DNA of 8,104 bases from an uncultured Clostridia bacterium (GCA_947177005.1 CAMWSZ010000114.1:1-8104), one strand, 5' to 3'. Shown: positions 1 through 5,727, counted from the stretch's first letter. Notes: a model not told the origin generated them from the letters alone. Numbers and translations are program-made.

Positions 1-73
1 ATCACCATAGACTTTTCCATGAATCACCATAGACTTTTCCATGAATCACCATAGACTTTTCCATGAATCACCA
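1..73 (+). repeat. Iteron array of the replication origin (three 22-bp direct repeats plus a partial fourth)
   Basis: Three identical 22-bp units lie head to tail at 1-22, 23-44 and 45-66. Each begins ATCACCATAG and ends CCATGA. A fourth unit is cut after 7 bases (67-73). They are followed by an AT-rich stretch (74-95) and then the rep gene. Identical tandem units of 22 bp, two helical turns, beside a Rep_3 initiator are the hallmark of iteron-controlled theta plasmids, where Rep monomers bind the iterons to open the origin and to limit copy number. The array begins exactly at base 1, so more copies could lie upstream if the window is not a closed circle; the last bases of the window do not continue the repeat. 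Confidence 0.93.
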
Positions 74-127
74 ATTTTTTATATTTACAAAAATATGGTG
101 ATGTGTTATATTTTGGAGAGGAGGTGA
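67..127 (+). promoter_or_regulatory. rep promoter with inverted half-iteron operator and SD
   Basis: A near-consensus sigma-A promoter is visible: -35 TTTACA (84-89), a 17-base spacer, -10 TATATT (107-112) preceded by an extended TG (104-105). The spacer contains ATATGGTGAT (93-102), which matches 9 of 10 bases of the reverse complement of the iteron start. With the partial iteron at 67-73 it makes a dyad (ATCACCA...TGGTGAT). In other iteron plasmids, Rep dimers bind such inverted half-iterons to repress rep, so autoregulation is inferred. The SD AGGAGGTGA (119-127) begins about where transcription should start, giving an unusually short leader. Confidence 0.82.
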
Positions 128-131
128 CACT

Positions 132-1214
132 ATGCCACGAAGGAAGAAATTGCCTGCCCTACCGGATTACAAGGGGGCAGGACGGAATCCGGATAATTTG
201 CTTGTTCAGAAATCAAACCCACTTTTGACACTCTCAGAAACAAATATGACGCTGGCAGAATTGAAAATATTGGACGCTTATTTGTCCCGTATTGACAGTC
301 ACGACCCAGAGAAGCGATTTATTAGGCTTGAAAAGGGACAAATTGAGAATATTTTAGGAGTTACACAGATCAAGCCTCATGACCTGGAAAAGCGGATAGA
401 CAATCTGTTTCAGACGATAACTATTCGCGACGAACGAAAGCCTAAAGGATTTACTAAGATAGCTTTATTTGAGAAAGCCACCTGTTACCAGGATGACAAC
501 GGTCTTTGGCAGGTTGATCTTGGGGCGAGTTGGTCGGCGATGGAATACATATTCAACCCGGAAACTATCGGTTATCTGCGGTACCGGCTGGCGAATGTAA
601 TTAACCTGACTTCGAGATATAGCTATATTCTGTATTTATACTTGGAGCATAACCGGTATCGGAAGTCTTGGGAAATTGAACTGGATGAATTAAAAGCATT
701 ACTCAGATGTGAGGCAGAGACGTATAAGCAATATTATCGGTTCAATGAATTAGTTTTGAAGAAGTGTCACAACGAATTAACAGAGAAGACGACTCTACGC
801 TTCGACTATTCACCTGTAAGACGAGGCCGAGCCGTCAGAGCTATCCGCTTCACCGTTGAGACACTTCCTCCACCGGAGGTTCCCGGTCAGATGGCCATCG
901 GAGATATGCCCACACCTGATGACCAGATCGAGTTTCTGCGGAGTGCCTGTACACCGTCTGGAGCCACCGATCCAGAGTTCAGCCGGGTGGAGATGGAGCA
1001 GCTTTTTGAAGTCCTGGTCATGATTGACAGCAATATTCTCCCCTGCCCGAAAGATCATCCTTTTGATATTGAGTTTCGACGGTATCACTACTTGCGCCAG
1101 AAGTACACCGCCATGAATTGCTCCGATGCCAAGAAGACGATCAACCACCGGTTTCACTATTTGCTGAAGCTGGTCAAGAAGGACGCGGGAGCCTTAGTCG
1201 GTCAGGGTGTTTGA
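132..1214 (+). CDS. rep: Rep_3-family (RepB-type) plasmid replication initiator
   Basis: This 360-residue protein binds the iterons and starts theta replication. Residues about 25-245 fit the Rep_3 family: the N-terminal block (NPLLTLSETNMTLAELKILDA, about 29-49) is the typical opening of the first winged helix. The run around 155-200 (NVINLTSRYSYILYLYLEHN and what follows) is the link into the second winged helix, ending near RAIRFTVE. The tail from about 250 to 360 is longer than in minimal Rep_3 proteins and contains a second basic helical stretch (FRRYHYLRQKY, then a lysine-rich end); I do not know its role. The ATG at 132 is supported by a perfect SD five bases upstream. Iterons and a repressible promoter lie directly upstream. 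Family assignment is from recognised sequence character; the tail function is unknown. Confidence 0.93.
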   Translation: MPRRKKLPALPDYKGAGRNPDNLLVQKSNPLLTLSETNMTLAELKILDAYLSRIDSHDPEKRFIRLEKGQIENILGVTQIKPHDLEKRIDNLFQTITIRDERKPKGFTKIALFEKATCYQDDNGLWQVDLGASWSAMEYIFNPETIGYLRYRLANVINLTSRYSYILYLYLEHNRYRKSWEIELDELKALLRCEAETYKQYYRFNELVLKKCHNELTEKTTLRFDYSPVRRGRAVRAIRFTVETLPPPEVPGQMAIGDMPTPDDQIEFLRSACTPSGATDPEFSRVEMEQLFEVLVMIDSNILPCPKDHPFDIEFRRYHYLRQKYTAMNCSDAKKTINHRFHYLLKLVKKDAGALVGQGV

Positions 1215-1521
1215 TAAGCAGCAGGCTTATGGAGCCGCTCCGCCGGAACTTCGTACAAAGACCGCAGCACCGTAAATCTCCCGTTCTGGCTTCGTACAGC
1301 TTCCGCCTGAGTTCCGCATAGATGCCGTACAGCGAGAGAAAGGCGTGTGGGCTTGGATCAGCAGCAGCTCCGTACCGATGCAGAGACGGCAGCGGCTCAT
1401 CTCCGCCGATAAGCTGACATTGTAACGCGCACGCGTAACGATGTCCGGAAACCCCAAGTGCCTTGCATTGGATCGGCGGGGAGCTGCCAGGACTGGTAAT
1501 CATACTAACTTTTCTTTGTAT
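1215..1521. other. Gene-less interval between rep and the toxin-antitoxin operon
   Basis: About 300 bases, moderately GC-rich, with no ORF that has both a ribosome binding site and convincing protein character. Long open frames exist on the minus strand (1174-1503 and 1227-1457), but they overlap each other and the end of rep, and both are rich in Cys, Arg and Ser in a way typical of chance frames. A short near-palindromic run sits around 1423-1440 (GTAACG, CGCAC, GCGTAACG). I see no intrinsic terminator for rep here. It may be a remnant of lost DNA. Confidence 0.5.
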
Positions 1522-1579
1522 AGTAAAATGCTTTACTTTTGCTGCTTTTGTGGTATGATAGGAGTATGTAAAGGGGGTG
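1522..1579 (+). promoter_or_regulatory. Toxin-antitoxin promoter with palindromic operator and antitoxin SD
   Basis: An inverted repeat AGTAAA-ATGC-TTTACT (1522-1537) overlaps the -35 region. The -10 is TATGAT (1554-1559) with an extended TG (1551-1552), and TTTACT (1532-1537) serves as -35 at a 16-base spacing. A palindrome across a TA promoter is the expected binding site for a ribbon-helix-helix antitoxin and toxin complex, so autorepression is inferred. The SD AAGGGGGTG (1571-1579) sits 6 bases before the ATG at 1586. Confidence 0.72.
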
Positions 1580-1585
1580 CTTACT

Positions 1586-1840
1586 ATGGCACAGATCAGT
1601 TTGCGTATTGATGATGATGTGAAAAGAAAAGCAGAGCAGACTTGCGCGGATATTGGGCTTTCACTGTCAACCGCAATTAATATCTATCTAAAAAAATTGG
1701 GACGTGAAAAGCGTATCCCGTTTGAGCTTTCCGCCGATCCCTTCTATTCTGAATCCAATATGGCACATCTGCGGGAGGCTATTGCTCAGCTGGATGCGGG
1801 ACTTGGTACAGAACATGAGCTGATTGAGGTAGACGAGTGA
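1586..1840 (+). CDS. RelB/DinJ-family antitoxin
   Basis: An 84-residue antitoxin. Residues about 1-45 are a ribbon-helix-helix DNA-binding domain (AQISLRIDDDVKRKAEQ strand and helix, then LSLSTAINIYLKK). The family signature RIPFEL follows at 43-48, with a C-terminal toxin-binding segment (SNMAHLREAIAQLDAG, about 57-72). It should neutralise the downstream ribonuclease and repress the operon through the palindrome at 1522-1537. The ATG at 1586 was chosen over an in-frame GTG at 1577, because that GTG lies inside the SD. Its stop overlaps the toxin start by four bases (GTGA), the usual translational coupling. The partner toxin is YoeB-like, whereas classical YoeB is paired with the unrelated antitoxin YefM. 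Confidence 0.93.
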   Translation: MAQISLRIDDDVKRKAEQTCADIGLSLSTAINIYLKKLGREKRIPFELSADPFYSESNMAHLREAIAQLDAGLGTEHELIEVDE

Positions 1841-2097
1841 GAAAGTTGTGGAGCGATAAGGCATGGGCCGATTATCTTTACTGGCAGCTCCACGACAGGC
1901 AGATACTGAAGCGGATCAATGCACTGATTCGAGATGTGGAGCGCTGCCCTTTTGACGGGATCGGAAAACCTGAACAGCTACGTGGAGATTTAAGCGGGTG
2001 TTGGAGCCGCCGGATCGATGATAACCACCGTCTTGTCTATCGGGTTGTCGATGGTATATTGGAAATTGCATCCTGCAAGGGTCATTACAACGATTAA
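1837..2097 (+). CDS. yoeB: Txe/YoeB-family ribosome-dependent mRNA endonuclease toxin
   Basis: An 86-residue protein with a GTG start overlapping the antitoxin stop. It follows E. coli YoeB closely: WSDKAWADYLYWQ at the N-terminus, KRINALI, PFDGIGKPEQL, LSGCWSRRI, HRLVYRV and a C-terminal KGHY. The known YoeB catalytic residues Glu46, Arg65, His83 and Tyr84 all fall at the same numbers here, so the toxin should be active. YoeB cuts mRNA in the ribosomal A site; on a plasmid it acts as a post-segregational stability module. Two residues (Asn85, Asp86) extend past the terminal Tyr84 of the E. coli protein. An intrinsic terminator follows five bases after the stop. Confidence 0.95.
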   Translation: MRKLWSDKAWADYLYWQLHDRQILKRINALIRDVERCPFDGIGKPEQLRGDLSGCWSRRIDDNHRLVYRVVDGILEIASCKGHYND

Positions 2098-2101
2098 TGC
2101 A

Positions 2102-2138
2102 AAAAAGAGAGAGGGCATTTTGCTCCCTCTCTCTTTTT
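2102..2138. terminator. Bidirectional intrinsic terminator
   Basis: A perfect 14-bp stem (2102-2115 with 2125-2138, AGAGAGAGGG pairing CCCTCTCTCT) closes a 9-base loop. A T-run ends the 3' arm on the + strand, and the A-run at 2101-2106 gives a T-run on the minus strand. It ends the toxin-antitoxin operon and also the minus-strand 56-residue gene whose stop lies 8 bases away. Confidence 0.9.
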
Positions 2139-2145
2139 CTGTCCA

Positions 2146-2316
2146 TCACAAAAATCTTGCTCCCATTATCATGATCTTGGTCTTCCGCAGATCCGCCGCG
2201 GCGATGTTCTTCGCAAGCCGTTCGATCATGTCGCTTTCACTCTCCGGCCCGTTCGCGTCTTCCATATCCCAGTCTTCGGCGGAAATGTTTTCGTCCTGTA
2301 CAGTCTGTGTATCCAT
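2146..2316 (-). CDS. Small acidic protein of unknown function (56 aa, minus strand)
   Basis: I do not recognise this protein. It starts MDTQTVQDENISAEDWD and has an acidic N-terminal half (many Asp/Glu up to about residue 32) followed by a helix-like basic-to-hydrophobic end (MIERLAKNIAAADLRKTKIMIMGARFL). No membrane segment or signal peptide is visible. It is believable because the whole transcription unit is present: an extended -10 promoter upstream (2361-2389), the SD AAAGGGGG (2326-2333 on the minus strand) 9-10 bases before the ATG, and a perfect terminator just past the stop. It is the only supported minus-strand protein gene and faces the toxin operon tail to tail. Its start codon lies inside GGATACACA, a 9-mer also present at the partition operon, hinting at shared control. 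It could be a small regulator or structural protein. Confidence 0.7.
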   Translation of the reverse strand: MDTQTVQDENISAEDWDMEDANGPESESDMIERLAKNIAAADLRKTKIMIMGARFL

Positions 2317-2360
2317 TTTCAGCGTCCCCCTTTGTCTCTGTAATTCAACGGACGCTTTAC

Positions 2361-2389
2361 GTTATATCACGGTATCGCAGATTTTTCAA
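2361..2389 (-). promoter_or_regulatory. Promoter of the minus-strand 56-aa gene
   Basis: Reading the minus strand: -35 TTGAAA (2389-2384), an exact 17-base spacer, -10 TATAAC (2366-2361), with an extended TGA directly before the -10. Transcription should start near 2354, leaving a leader of about 38 bases before the ATG at 2316. Confidence 0.78.
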
Positions 2390-2391
2390 CA

Positions 2392-2424
2392 CCCCCCTGA
2401 ACTTGGTTCCGGGGGCTTCTTTTT
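2392..2424 (+). terminator. Probable intrinsic terminator, + strand
   Basis: C-run 2393-2397 pairs with G-run 2411-2415, one mismatch, then GAAC (2399-2402) pairs with GTTC (2406-2409) around a TTG loop. A T-rich tract (2417-2424) follows. It works only in the + direction, yet no + strand gene lies between it and the terminator at 2102-2138. It may insulate the region downstream or end an unseen antisense transcript. Confidence 0.65.
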
Positions 2425-2447
2425 GTTCGAAGCGGCTCCGCCGGCTA

Positions 2448-2476
2448 CTGACAAAATGTCACCCTCCGCCCCTAAT
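2448..2476 (+). promoter_or_regulatory. Possible promoter for the structured RNA block
   Basis: CTGACA (2448-2453) and CCTAAT (2471-2476) are 17 bases apart, a weak but correctly spaced promoter pair pointing into the structured region that begins at 2516. A perfect inverted repeat TGACA-AAA-TGTCA (2449-2461) overlaps the -35 and could be an operator. The -10 matches consensus at only four of six positions, so this is tentative. Confidence 0.35.
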
Positions 2477-2515
2477 AATGGTTATCTTAGAGAAGTAGAC
2501 GCAGCCATGAAACAT

Positions 2516-3170
2516 CGGGGTTGAAATCATTCCCCGGAAAGGAAAGTCCCGGAAAATATTTTTTCGCTGACTACGCGTTTTCCGGGCTTCGTCAACCCCG
2601 CAGTCCCCGGGTGTGGGCTTCACAGGACCCGCGACAGGAGAGTATGACGCTAATGCATCACCTTTTTTCAAGGCCCACAGCTCTGCTCCAGCGTTCGGAG
2701 CTGGGCGGTCAGAGCGCGGCCTATCCCAGAGTTTGCACCGGGGCATTTATAAAATTTTTTGTTTTCGCGCATAACGGGATAACCGCGTTAAAGGTTGATG
2801 ACAACCGGAGAAAATTTTGTGAGAAAGGAGCGCAGGCAATCGTAAGGCGGTGGCAATGCCGATTCATTTTGGTTTGACAGAAACAGGCGGCAGCAGCGGG
2901 CGCACAGCTACAACTTTGCACTGTGCGGGTTAGACGCTGATAGTGAACGGGTTATTTGACTGTCTGCGGCAGCGGACGGGGAAATAACCTGTGAACGGTG
3001 TCCGGCCAATGTCGAAAGCGGTCGAACGGTCAGAAAGAAACAGGACGTTGATGCAGTGCGGAGCATCGAAAAAGCCGCAGAACGAGCACCGGGAAGCTCG
3101 CCTAAAAAATCTCGCTATGTCTTAACAACGGGGGCTACCGGCGGCCTTACAGTCGGGGGAACGGAGGTCG
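2516..3170 (+). ncRNA. Candidate large structured non-coding RNA or recombinase leader
   Basis: About 650 bases without a credible gene but with many strong stems. Seen directly: 2516-2524 pairs 2592-2600 (9 bp), enclosing 2548-2556 with 2578-2586 (9 bp, CCCGGAAAA/TTTTCCGGG). Next come 2612-2618 with 2673-2679 (7 bp), 2680-2685 with 2710-2715 (6 bp), and 2793-2797 with 2802-2806 (loop ATGA). Then 2894-2898 with 2935-2939 encloses 2901-2907 with 2921-2927 (7 bp), and 2949-2957 with 2982-2990 caps an upper stem 2962-2967/2972-2977 with loop GGCA. Finally 3050-3054 pairs 3063-3067, and 3083-3087 pairs 3096-3100. Loops are A-rich with repeated GAAA/GGAAAG. No intrinsic terminator separates it from the recombinase SD at 3163-3167. 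I cannot name the family; large RNAs of mobile elements (ROOL, T-large, GOLLD, HEARO) should be compared. Confidence 0.6.
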
Positions 3171-3175
3171 AGGAT

Positions 3176-4030
3176 ATGAAGAAAAAAAGTATTGTCCGTC
3201 AGGCAAAGGAACGTTTGTGGAGTATGGCAGCATGGGGGCAGTCTAAGCACGACGACAAGAGCCGGAACAACGGAAAGCCTGCTATGGATAAAATCTACTC
3301 CCACTCGACGATGGACAATTACGTGGACGCTGCCGTGCTGTTCGTTAAGTGGGCGCGGGCGGAGCATGGCTGCAAGACGCTGGAGGACGCCCGGCAGCTT
3401 ACCGGCGAATACCTGAATCAGCGGGTACGCGATGGGAAGTCAGCCTATACCGTCCGCCGAGACGCAGCGGCCTTAGGGAAACTGTACCAGATCGCAACGA
3501 CGGATCTGGGCGCTGATCTGCCCGCCCGCGAGAGAAAGAACGTCACCCAGCACCGGCAGGACAAAAGCCGCGGGCATTTCAGCGAGAAGAAAAACGCTGA
3601 CCTGGTTGCGCTCTGTAAGGCTACAGGGCTTCGGCGGCATGAGGTCGCAGCTCTCCAGCCTGGGGATGTGACGCAGAACGCAGACGGCAGCGTGTCCGTC
3701 CATGTACGTCAGGGCAAGGGCGGCAAGGCCAGGACAGTCACGGCCTTAGATGATAGCCCCTACAGACTTGCACAGAAAGCAGTACAGGAAGGACGCGGGA
3801 CTGTCATCGCCCACATCCCGAAGTATGCTCCGGTCCATGAGTACCGAGCTGACTTTGCTATGGAGCTGTACCGCAGATTGGCACGGCCCCTGGAGGACCT
3901 TCCCCAGCGGGAGCGGTATGTCTGTCGGAAGGACCGAGCCGGAACACAGTACGACCGGGCCGCGATGAAAGCCGTGTCGGTGCAGCTGGGTCATAACCGC
4001 GTTGATGTCGTGACGCACTATCTCGAATGA
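3176..4030 (+). CDS. Tyrosine recombinase / integrase (first)
   Basis: A 284-residue site-specific recombinase. The start is the ATG at 3176, with GGAGG (3163-3167) eight bases upstream; the frame stays open back to 3056, but that stretch is the structured RNA. The N-terminus MKKKSIVRQAKERL leads into a core-binding domain (about 40-120), then the catalytic domain. The full active-site set is visible: Arg153 (ATGLRRHEV), Lys181 (RQGKGGKAR), His221-x-x-Arg224 (HEYR), His273 (LGHNRVDVV) and nucleophile Tyr282 (THYLE). It therefore should cut and rejoin DNA. The protein stops two residues after the tyrosine, shorter at this end than most XerC/D-type enzymes. It differs strongly from the second recombinase at 4394. 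The large structured RNA region directly upstream may regulate or accompany it. Confidence 0.9.
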   Translation: MKKKSIVRQAKERLWSMAAWGQSKHDDKSRNNGKPAMDKIYSHSTMDNYVDAAVLFVKWARAEHGCKTLEDARQLTGEYLNQRVRDGKSAYTVRRDAAALGKLYQIATTDLGADLPARERKNVTQHRQDKSRGHFSEKKNADLVALCKATGLRRHEVAALQPGDVTQNADGSVSVHVRQGKGGKARTVTALDDSPYRLAQKAVQEGRGTVIAHIPKYAPVHEYRADFAMELYRRLARPLEDLPQRERYVCRKDRAGTQYDRAAMKAVSVQLGHNRVDVVTHYLE

Positions 4031-4269
4031 TCGGCGACTGCCCTTCTGTCGCGTCTGGGAGCCTGTCCACGGTCTTTCACATCGGATGGGTTTCTATACG
4101 CCCTTCCTGCGCAAAGCCGCTCTGAGGCCCGTTTCTGGGCCGTCTGCGGGGTAGTTACGGCGTTTCTATCAAAAAACACTGTTGGCATAAAAAAGTTGTG
4201 GGCAGTAGCACCGTCCAAAGTGAAATCGTTTGGGAAGTTCCCCGTTTGGCTGTTCTGCCTTTTTACAGA
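4031..4269. other. Gene-less interval after the first recombinase
   Basis: About 240 bases with no supportable ORF. A GGCCC-GTTTCT-GGGCC hairpin (4126-4141) lacks a following T-run. A weaker GGC/GCC hairpin followed by five Ts lies near 4249-4265 and could be a poor terminator. The composition shifts from GC-rich to AT-rich at about 4260, where the next promoter region begins. It might contain one end of a mobile unit carrying the recombinase, but I see no matching repeat on the other side. Confidence 0.4.
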
Positions 4270-4384
4270 ACAAGTGGAACAATATGTATAACAAGTATAT
4301 TATACACAACATGAATAATATATACAAGTTTAACTTGATAATTAAATATCAACAGTGTACAATAGAGACATAACAGGAAAGGAG
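4270..4384 (+). promoter_or_regulatory. Promoter and operator-like repeats of the second recombinase
   Basis: The promoter is near consensus: TTGATA (4335-4340), 17 bases, TACAAT (4358-4363); the SD AAAGGAG (4378-4384) follows. Upstream lie a palindrome GTATA-T-TATAC (4295-4305), a palindrome CAAGTT-T-AACTTG (4325-4337) whose second arm overlaps the -35, and three direct ACAAGT copies starting at 4270, 4291 and 4324 (21 and 33 apart, close to whole helical turns). These could be arm-type sites for the recombinase or excisionase, or repressor operators. Confidence 0.65.
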
Positions 4385-4393
4385 AACACGACA

Positions 4394-5467
4394 ATGGAAG
4401 CTCTAGTTACTGTACAGGAATCTATGGTTCAAATGCAGTCGGTTTTTGACTCCGGCTTATTCCAGCGTTTTGTAAATTACATTGACCGGGAACCGACGAC
4501 CGTAAAGGGCTATATTACCTGCCTGCGGCGTTTTGCTGAGTGGTTACGGAAAAATCAAATCCAGCAACCACAGCGCGCCGACATCCTCGCCTACAAGGAA
4601 TATCTGAACAGCGAGAGTTTTGGTCGCTCTGGCAAGGACGCCCTGAAGCCCAGCACTAAGCAGCAGTACCTTAGAGCCGTCAAACAATTCTTCAAGTGGA
4701 CAGCCGCAGAGGGCTTGTATCCCAACGTGGCAGACAATGTACACAGCGTCAAGGTCAGACGCGACATTCATCGGAAAGACGCGCTGGAGCGGGAGGCCGT
4801 GAAGGAGATCGCCGACAACATCGACCGCAGAACGGAGACCGGAAAGAGACTGTACGCTATGTACCTCTTGTGCGTCTCGTGCGGCCTTCGTACCATCGAG
4901 ATCAGCCGCGCCAACGTGGAGGATATCAAGACTGTCGGTGGGCGGACTTACCTCTATGTCCAGGGCAAAGGCCATACCGAGCATGACCAACCCGTCCTTC
5001 TGGTTCCGGAAGTGAAGGAAGCCGTCCAGGACTACATGAACAGCCGCAGCGATCACTTTTCCAAGAGAAGCCCGCTCTTTGTCTCCACCAGCAATCGGAG
5101 CTTTGGTCAAAGAATCGCACCAACGACGATCAGCACCATGCTGAAGAAAGCCCTGGTCAACGCCGGGTACGACAGCGACCGTCTGACGGCCCACAGTCTT
5201 CGTCATACGTCCGGCACAGGAGTCTATAAAGCAACCGGCAATATCTACCTCGCACAGAAACACCAGCGCCACTCTGATGTGTCTACCACGGAAATCTATG
5301 TCCATGCCGAGGAGCGCGAAACCCGGAACACAGAGCAGCAGGTCTTTGATTATTACTTCCGGCCCGCTGCCGCCCAGAATACCCGGCAGGAAACGATTAA
5401 CATGATAGCTGCACTCAATCCGGAGAGGCTGCTGCAAGTCTGCGAGATCATTAAGGCATTTTGCTGA
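4394..5467 (+). CDS. XerD-like tyrosine recombinase (second)
   Basis: A 357-residue recombinase starting at the ATG at 4394, nine bases after its SD. A SAM-like core-binding domain (about 18-120, containing TTVKGYITCLRRFAEWL and STKQQYLRAVKQFFKW) precedes the catalytic domain. Active-site residues are Arg166 (CGLRTIEI), Lys192 (VQGKGHTE), His267-x-x-Arg270 (AHSLRH), His293 and Tyr302 (HSDVSTTEIYVH). The usual LGH before the second histidine reads QRH here, a glycine to arginine change; all catalytic residues remain. About 55 residues follow the tyrosine. An excisionase-like gene follows 18 bases downstream, so this pair probably forms an integration/excision or multimer-resolution module. It has its own strong promoter. 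Confidence 0.92.
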   Translation: MEALVTVQESMVQMQSVFDSGLFQRFVNYIDREPTTVKGYITCLRRFAEWLRKNQIQQPQRADILAYKEYLNSESFGRSGKDALKPSTKQQYLRAVKQFFKWTAAEGLYPNVADNVHSVKVRRDIHRKDALEREAVKEIADNIDRRTETGKRLYAMYLLCVSCGLRTIEISRANVEDIKTVGGRTYLYVQGKGHTEHDQPVLLVPEVKEAVQDYMNSRSDHFSKRSPLFVSTSNRSFGQRIAPTTISTMLKKALVNAGYDSDRLTAHSLRHTSGTGVYKATGNIYLAQKHQRHSDVSTTEIYVHAEERETRNTEQQVFDYYFRPAAAQNTRQETINMIAALNPERLLQVCEIIKAFC

Positions 5468-5485
5468 GAAAGGAGGTGGCCGTTA

Positions 5486-5665
5486 ATGGGTGATTTTACA
5501 CGGGATTTCTACACGATCCCGCAGGTTGCGGAGCTGCTTCAGGTCCATGAGAACACGATCTATCGGCTTGTGCGTGCCAAGAAGATCGAACACTACAAGG
5601 TCGGTGCGCAGATCCGGATCAGCGCGTCAGAGTTGGAAAAGCTGAAGGTCGAGCGTGAAGCGTGA
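5486..5665 (+). CDS. Excisionase-family helix-turn-helix protein
   Basis: A 59-residue protein with an AAAGGAGGT SD (5469-5477) eight bases before the ATG. The sequence FYTIPQVAELLQVHENTIYRLVRAKKIEHYKVGAQIRI is a MerR/Xis-like winged HTH: helix 1 PQVAELL, turn, recognition helix ENTIYRLVRAKK, then the wing KVGAQIRIS. This is the standard layout of small excisionase-family DNA-binding proteins. Placed just after a tyrosine recombinase, it likely bends DNA and sets the direction of recombination; it could instead be a plain transcriptional regulator. Most phage-type modules put xis before int; here the order is reversed. Confidence 0.88.
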   Translation: MGDFTRDFYTIPQVAELLQVHENTIYRLVRAKKIEHYKVGAQIRISASELEKLKVEREA

Positions 5666-5674
5666 TGAAAAATT

Positions 5675-5709
5675 ATGTGTATCTTGTGCTTAACACATAG
5701 GATACACAT
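5675..5709. promoter_or_regulatory. Inverted-repeat operator or centromere candidate of the partition operon
   Basis: ATGTGTATC (5675-5683) and GATACACAT (5701-5709) are perfect 9-bp arms around a 17-base centre that contains TGTG (5685-5688) and CACA (5694-5697). ACACAT half-sites repeat 11 bases apart (5693 and 5704). It lies directly before the partition operon, where ribbon-helix-helix partner proteins of small ParA systems bind both to repress the operon and to form the centromere. GGATACACA (5700-5708) recurs at 6951 and, inverted, at 2306-2314. Confidence 0.6.
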
Positions 5710-5727
5710 GATGTATAGGAGGTACAA

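Noticed and set aside
1..66. CRISPR array
   Set aside because: The 22-bp units are directly abutting with no spacers; they are iterons.
1174..1503. 109-codon minus-strand frame after rep
   Set aside because: No SD or promoter, overlaps the end of rep and another open frame, and shows no recognisable protein character.
2541..2552. RNase P-like GGAAAGUCC motif in the structured region
   Set aside because: Only this short match is present; the other conserved RNase P regions are not found in order.
2521..2877. 118-codon + strand frame in the structured region
   Set aside because: No ribosome binding site, odd composition (Arg, Ser and Phe rich), and it lies across strong nested stems; more likely a chance frame over an RNA.
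3056..3175. 40-codon N-terminal extension of the first recombinase
   Set aside because: The ATG at 3176 has an ideal SD, matches the natural family start (KKKSIVRQAKERL), and the extension overlaps predicted stems.
4544..5437. 297-codon minus-strand frame
   Set aside because: It is the antisense shadow of the second recombinase, which has its own promoter, SD and complete active site.
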